Shown here piece by piece: positions 59,201 to 64,000 of a stretch of DNA of 64,000 bases. Both the position numbers and the translations under genes were made by a program. The DNA comes from Jacaranda mimosifolia (lineage: Eukaryota; Streptophyta; Magnoliopsida; Lamiales; Bignoniaceae). Positions within the stretch are counted from its first letter, which is position 1, and each line of letters opens with the position of its first letter. The DNA is taken from positions 28,001,744 to 28,065,743 of the forward strand of contig CM032123.1 of assembly GCA_018894105.1 (NCBI GenBank), read 5' to 3'. The notes under the pieces were generated by a model. The model was not told the DNA's origin and searched no databases. It was given only the letters and a program-made list of their open reading frames with translations.

Positions 59201-60352
59201 TGAAGTACAAGTTTAGATAAAATGAAGTACAATTTCAGAACGCTTGAAGTATAGAACTTCAATGAATAGAGTACATGTTTAGGTAAAATGAAGTATAATT
59301 TCAGAAAACATAAGTACAATTTTATATAAAAAGAAGTACAATTTCAGAACACTTGAAGTATAAATCCTTTGCAATTGCAGTATGATTTTGGATAATACAT
59401 TAGTAGAACACTTGAAGTATAAAACTTAAACAATAGATTCAGATAATTGAAGTACAAGTTTAAAAAAAATGAAGTACAATTTCAGAACACTTGAAGTATA
59501 GAACTTCAATGAATAGAGTACACATTTAGATAAAATGATGTATAAAATGAAGTATAGTTTCAGAAAATAGAAGTACAATTTTTGATAAAGTGAAGTACAA
59601 TTTCAGAACTCTTGAAGTATAAAACCTTAGCAATTGTAGTACAATTTTTGATAATCTATTAATAGAACACTTGAAGTATAAAACTTAAATAATATATTCA
59701 GATAATTGAAGTACAAGTTTAGGTAAAATAAAGTATAATTTCAGAAAACCAAAAGTATAATTTTAGATAGAAGACGTTCAGTTTGGAAACACTTCAAGTA
59801 TAAACCACTAGAAGCTACAGTACAATTTTGGATAATCCATTAGTAGAATACTTGAAGTATAAAACTTACATAATAGAGTACAATTTTATTTGCAATGAAG
59901 TATAATGTAGAACGCTCCAAGTAGAGAAAGATTTTCAAATAAATAGAGTACAATTTCAGAACACTTTACGTACAAAACTTTACAAACTGTTGTACAATTT
60001 AGATTCTGTAGAAGTATTACATTAAAATATCACTGTTCTTCTTTGCATTGCTGCTTGATTCATCCTTTCGGTTTACCAAGATGTCAACAATGTTCATCTT
60101 CAATGTCAAATGCAGTAAGACCATATTCATGACATGATCGTCATCAGTCAAAGTCACGTACAATCTTTGATGTGGAGCTATGTATTGCAAACTGAAGAGC
60201 TCGGTGTTGATTTCAATCCATTTTCTTGCGAGATTAATGTACATATCCATTAAAGTCATACCATCCTTAATTGATATTATATGGAGCTTGTCTTTGTAGT
60301 GGCAACTCCCAAACACTTGATTGAACACTCATGCTTCCCTACTGGTTGACAT
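56275..60352 (-). pseudogene. MuDR-type MULE transposase, decayed
   Basis: Parts in order on the minus strand. A PB1-like N-terminal region at 60352-60017 has its ATG followed by an in-frame TGA after seven codons. The MuDR N-terminal domain lies at about 58110-57800 (LKNYAVSTLRSFKYKKND, WRIYASRHEADK). The transposase core is at about 57760-57154: REYGVELRYHKAWMGKE, GCRPLIFLNGTQIKNKYK, LAYAVVDTENDINWEWF, then after a frameshift [14 protein letters not shown] and [13 protein letters not shown]. The SWIM zinc finger remnant IPCKHACACI is near 56570, and a zinc knuckle CKKCGRTWHNRRTC is near 56310. The first catalytic Asp (LDGT in active MULEs) is Asn here. Frameshifts and stops occur throughout. 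Array D fills an intron after the first part. Confidence 0.8.
58150..60005. repeat. Compound tandem array D in the transposase intron
   Basis: Alternating short blocks such as GAAGTACAATTTCAGAACAC, TTGAAGTATAAAACTTAAAT, AATAGATTCAGATAATTGAA and TTAGATAAAATGAAGTACAA. The block with AGAACTTCAATGAATAGA recurs at about 58442, 59224 and 59470, so there is a mixed higher-order arrangement rather than one constant unit. Confidence 0.85.
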
Positions 60353-60741
60353 TGTCGGAAAAATAAAAGAAACTCAGAACAACTGAAAAGAAAAGAAGAA
60401 GAAGAAGAAACCCAAAAATGATGAAAATAAAAGGAGAAGAAGACGATGCAGATGTCGAGTTGGTGGTTGTTGGCTCCAAAGATTATTGTCGTTCTCGCCG
60501 TGGAGCTTGTTGCGTTTTCTATTTCTGGTAATGAAAGTACATATGCTATGGTTTACTGTTTGCTTGTGTGGATGATGAATAAGTAAAAAAAATGAGTGAA
60601 AAATATTATACTTAATGGCATTCTTGTCAAATCAAGTGAGTAGGGAGTAATCTCTAAAGTTTTCACAGAACTAGAGAGTTTATTCTTAAAAAAATCAAGT
60701 GGTGACTAATCACAAAATTAGAAAGGGCTTTTAGTACTTTT

Positions 60742-62711
60742 AAATAGGTGGCCCTTAGAAAAATCTTATTTAATTTTAGTTTTTGATTAAAAATCAATTA
60801 AATCAAGACAAAACTATGATAGTAAAGATAAAAAAATAAAATAAAATTTAAAAAATATTAAAATAAATATATGAAATAATTACAAAGTTAAGATCAATAT
60901 TAGTATATAAGTTTATAGAAACCTTTTAGTTTGGCTCATGCCTTAATTATTGAATTATTAAGTGAAGCAAAAAGTTTGATATTAGTAATGCAAAGTTAAA
61001 ATTATAGTAAATTGATAAATTAATTATACGCTCAAAATTAATTTTAAATAGGAAATAGTGATAGAATATGAGGATGAAATTAGCATGTAAAATAAAATAT
61101 GAAAAAAAATTAATATGTTCATTCTCAATTTTTTTTTCCTATGAATGTAATTGGATCTTCATACTATATGTCACAAATAATAGAAAAAAAAGTGAATAAC
61201 AAAAAAAGTTGTAAACCTTTCAAACAATCAAAATTTAAATAAAAAATAAAAAATAAAAAATAAAATTATATATATTTTGCTAGATTAAATAATGTCTAGA
61301 GTTATAAACTTAAAAAGTTAATAGGTATATTTTTTTATTGAAATAACCATTTCATAGTTTTTTTCTAAATATATCAAAAATGATCTAAGAATATATATTG
61401 ATGTAGTATATAATTTTTTTAAAAGAGTTCGAATTATACATATTTATACATACATAATTACAAATATATGAATATAAAATAAAATTAAATGACATACTTC
61501 TAAATTATAAAATATTCAAAAAGTGAAATAAATTTTAAAAATATTAAAACAAAAGATAGATCTCATCCTATAAAACTATAAACTTAGATGAGCAAAAAAA
61601 AAAAAAAAAAAGCAAATTGAAAAATAAATTACAAAATTTAACAATAAATTAATAACTTGATTTAAAAAATGCATAAAAGGATGCTAATTGTATAATAATT
61701 TAAATAAAATAAAAATTAAATGACAAAATTTATCAATAATTAAGGAAAAAATGTAGCTAATAAAAATTAAATTAAATTAAAAATATTAAGTGCAATTAAT
61801 AAATCTCATAATAAATGAATTGATAACATAAACTAAGTAGTAAACAAAAAAGATATAAAAATTTACAAATTTAATAGTAATAAAAGCTAAATGATAGACT
61901 TTATTTAGGTTGAAAAGAAAATTATAGCATTAAAATCTAAAAAATCTCTTCCATCATGTAATTTACCTAAAAAAAAAAAAGGAAAACAAAATAAAAAAGG
62001 TGACTAATAAAATCAAATAAACAATAAACACTTTGAGTAATGAATCAAGATGTGCACAAAGAGATAGAAAAAAAAATGTTAGAAAATAAAGAACAGAGAG
62101 GTAAAAAATGCTAGAACATGAGTATATAATGAGATGATGAAAGACTTTATGTATGGTGGTATAGATATAAATTAGTTATTAAAGATAAGAGAAAATCATG
62201 AAAGACTTATCAAGTTATAGAGTTCAAATGATCAAAAAATCTTCCACATATTGAAAGTAGAGATGGAAAAGATTTTATAGATAAAATGCAATTATTTTTT
62301 TATATTAGAGATAAATAAAGAATATTGTTCTAATCAAGAAAAATATTTCAAAAAATCAGATGTCTTTAACAGAAATAAATAACATCAAATTTAATAACTA
62401 AAAATTAATTTTTAAATTTTATTAAAAAATTAAAATTCTAAAAATTCAAAATTTGGTCAAAATTGCATAATTATAGATTCCACATTGTTGTGCTATATAT
62501 AATAGTATAGATAGATAAATAGATATATTTTAAATTTTGAATCAAAGAAAATTAGAGATAAAATACAATCATATCGACTAGAGATAATAATTAACAAATA
62601 ATGAAATTTTTTTAAATGAATTAAAATGTTCAAAATTCTAAAAATTTGCCATTTGGCCAAAATTGCACAATTATGGGCCCTACATCATTGTGCTATATAT
62701 AATAATATAGA
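60742..62711. other. AT-rich 5' half of the Helitron
   Basis: Non-coding and very A/T-rich, with poly-A runs near 61590-61610 and 61970. It ends in two copies of a ~80-bp Helitron 5' terminal sequence, outer ends at 62511 and 62711, exactly 200 bp apart. Confidence 0.55.
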
Positions 62712-62778
62712 TGGGCGAAGGAATAGACTTAGGAATGATCAGTCCATTCCCATCCATTCATATGTACCAATCATACCA
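62712..62778. mobile_element. Right part of the split Tourist-like MITE
   Basis: It contains TCCATTCATATGTACCAATCA, the inverted counterpart of the start at 45544, and is followed by TAA. See the left part for the argument. Confidence 0.55.
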
Positions 62779-62781
62779 TAA

Positions 62782-64000
62782 ATATTAAGCCTCAAACCTC
62801 ATATATATACAAATGTGAAAATAGTATCATTGAGTGTATCAAAAACTCCGCATTAGTCCTTCAATTTAATGCCACTGTTGAAAAATATTTACTAAATCAT
62901 GCATCAAGAAAATATAATAATAAAAAACATTTATTACATATTACAATTTATTTAATGTGATATAGTTTTTTAAAGAATTGGATCCTTTCATTTTAATGCC
63001 AATGTTGGAAATCGATTACCAAATCATGCATTTAGCCCAAAAAACTAATAATAAGACATCCAAGTGGATTGCTAGAGATTACAATTTATTTAATGTGACA
63101 ATTTTCCTTTTTAGAAAATAAAGTATTGTAATTATTTTTTAAGCCATTTTCAAATTTGACCTTGTTTTGATTTATAAATACGTTGAACTATTTTGATATT
63201 ATCTATTTAAAGTTGAAAATCATTGAATTTTTTATAATGATATAATTATTTTATTTTATAATATTATAATTATAAGTCTAAAAAGTCATAAATTCGCTCA
63301 AATTTTATTTAGTAAATATCACAAAATCTCCTATACGTAAAATCCAAAATCATATATATTTGCAATCTTCATCAATAATTCCCTAATAATTTCTAACATC
63401 ACAACTTTTTTATTAACTAGAGATAAACACGAATAATAATTTCCTCCATCCATTTTAAATTTTGACAATAACACGGTAATTAAAAAAATTGAAAAATGTA
63501 GAGAATTTTCAACCCTCCACGCAATTCACATGGGGTAAAATTGACAATCCACAATGGTGAGTGGTCCATATCCAGGTGTTGTTACGTCGTTGAGCTAAAA
63601 CCCGTGCTTTTGAACTACGAAACCGCAGAACGGCAGAAGCAGAGGCTTCACTCTCTCTCTCTCTCTCCCCGGCGTTTGCAGAGAAGAACTTTCTCTCTCT
63701 ACCTCGCCGCTAAGCTTTCTCCTTTTCTCACAGTTTGAAACACATGTAAATAAAACATTTCTCTTTTTCTTTTTTAATTTGTTGTTTCTATTTTTGATCT
63801 TAACAAATTTTGCACTCAGAATTCTACATGCGCAAAAATTAACACACTTGCATATTGTCTCCTCATTTTGTTCTAACTGAAAAAAAAGGCAAACCCTATA
63901 TTGGATTGCAGCGCCATTTCAATCTCTGCGAGCTCTGGAGCCGTTGCGTGTTGTTTCAAGGCAAGTGTTTCATTGTTGTCTCGCTTGTTTCCCGCATTCC
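62782..64000. other. Right flank, probable promoter/5' leader of a gene beyond the window
   Basis: AT-rich to about 63520, then sequence of balanced composition with a CT microsatellite at 63650-63667 and CT-rich leader-like stretches. The last 100 bp contain exon-like sequence around GAGCTCTGGAGCCGTTGCG without an identifiable frame. I suspect a 5' UTR with an intron. Confidence 0.4.

Larger units (their letters stand above)
46777..60741. mobile_element. Mutator-like element (MULE) with ULP gene, ~14 kb
   Basis: Left terminal region 46777-46876 and right region 60641-60741 are inverted, imperfect copies. Shared blocks, read inward, include CTAA..CTTTC, ATTT(A/T)GTGAT(C/T)AGTC, CCA(T/C)TTGA(A/T)TTTTT, TAAACTC and a TTCTGTGAAAACTT-like segment ending in A(T/C)CACTCC-type sequence. 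Between them are a MuDR-type transposase pseudogene (-), a ULP1-domain pseudogene (+) and four tandem-repeat arrays. This gene content is that of ULP-carrying MULEs, called Kaonashi in Arabidopsis. The outermost few bases and the 9-bp target duplication could not be fixed. Confidence 0.75.
46230..62711 (-). mobile_element. Helitron (minus orientation) with nested MULE
   Basis: On the minus strand the 5' end is TCTATATTATTATATATAGC, starting at 62711 and preceded by A. The 3' end is CTAG at 46233-46230 followed by T, with a perfect 6-bp stem and 3-nt loop (CCGTGCATAGCACGG read on the minus strand) at 46256-46242, 12 nt inside the terminus. TC start, 3' hairpin, CTRR end and insertion between A and T are the four Helitron hallmarks. 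No Rep/helicase frame is seen, so it is non-autonomous. Its own sequence would be only about 2.5 kb; the rest is an inserted MULE. A second copy of the 5' terminus starts at 62511. Confidence 0.75.

Overview
The window is nuclear DNA of a flowering plant, most probably a eudicot. Six protein genes can be rebuilt with GT-AG introns at matching phases: LHCB7, a CP12-3-like gene, BUBR1/MAD3, the small U2AF subunit, bZIP60 and the alpha subunit of PPi-dependent phosphofructokinase (PFP). Non-coding DNA is AT-rich and full of plant transposons. No rRNA, CRISPR array or bacterial-type operon is visible.

Layout. 1-2066: sequence without a recognisable gene. 2067-8645 (-): LHCB7, six exons. 11507-11890 (-): intronless CP12. 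12869-18682 (+): BUBR1, eleven exons, divergent from CP12 across 978 bp that contain a near-consensus mitotic MSA element. 20222-21046 (+): intronless U2AF35. 22788-25221: a 2.4 kb solo LTR with a perfect 5-bp target duplication, followed by Tourist-like MITEs. 28907-29783 (+): a Myb/SANT-like gene broken by one in-frame stop. 32057-33703 (+): bZIP60. 35572-35715: a SINE with an 18-bp target duplication. 36984-44223 (+): PFP alpha, 19 exons, 616 aa.

45544-62778 is a nested transposon complex. A Tourist-like MITE was split by a Helitron (46230-62711, minus orientation). The Helitron contains a ~14 kb Mutator-like element (MULE) with ~100-bp terminal inverted repeats. That MULE carries a decayed transposase (- strand) and a decayed gene with a Ulp1/C48 SUMO-protease domain (+ strand), the gene content of ULP-carrying 'Kaonashi' MULEs. 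Four tandem-repeat arrays (units about 87, 44 and 104 bp, plus a compound one) fill its introns and intergenic spaces, and one array is itself interrupted by a hAT-type MITE with an 8-bp duplication. This complex is the most unusual part of the window.

Gene roles. LHCB7, CP12 and PFP alpha concern photosynthesis and carbon metabolism: light harvesting, redox control of the Calvin cycle, and cytosolic glycolysis. From memory, their Arabidopsis counterparts lie side by side on chromosome 1, so this looks like conserved microsynteny with three other genes and transposons between them. BUBR1 is a spindle-checkpoint protein, U2AF35 a splicing factor and bZIP60 the IRE1-spliced regulator of the ER stress response. 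These six genes are not a functional cluster.
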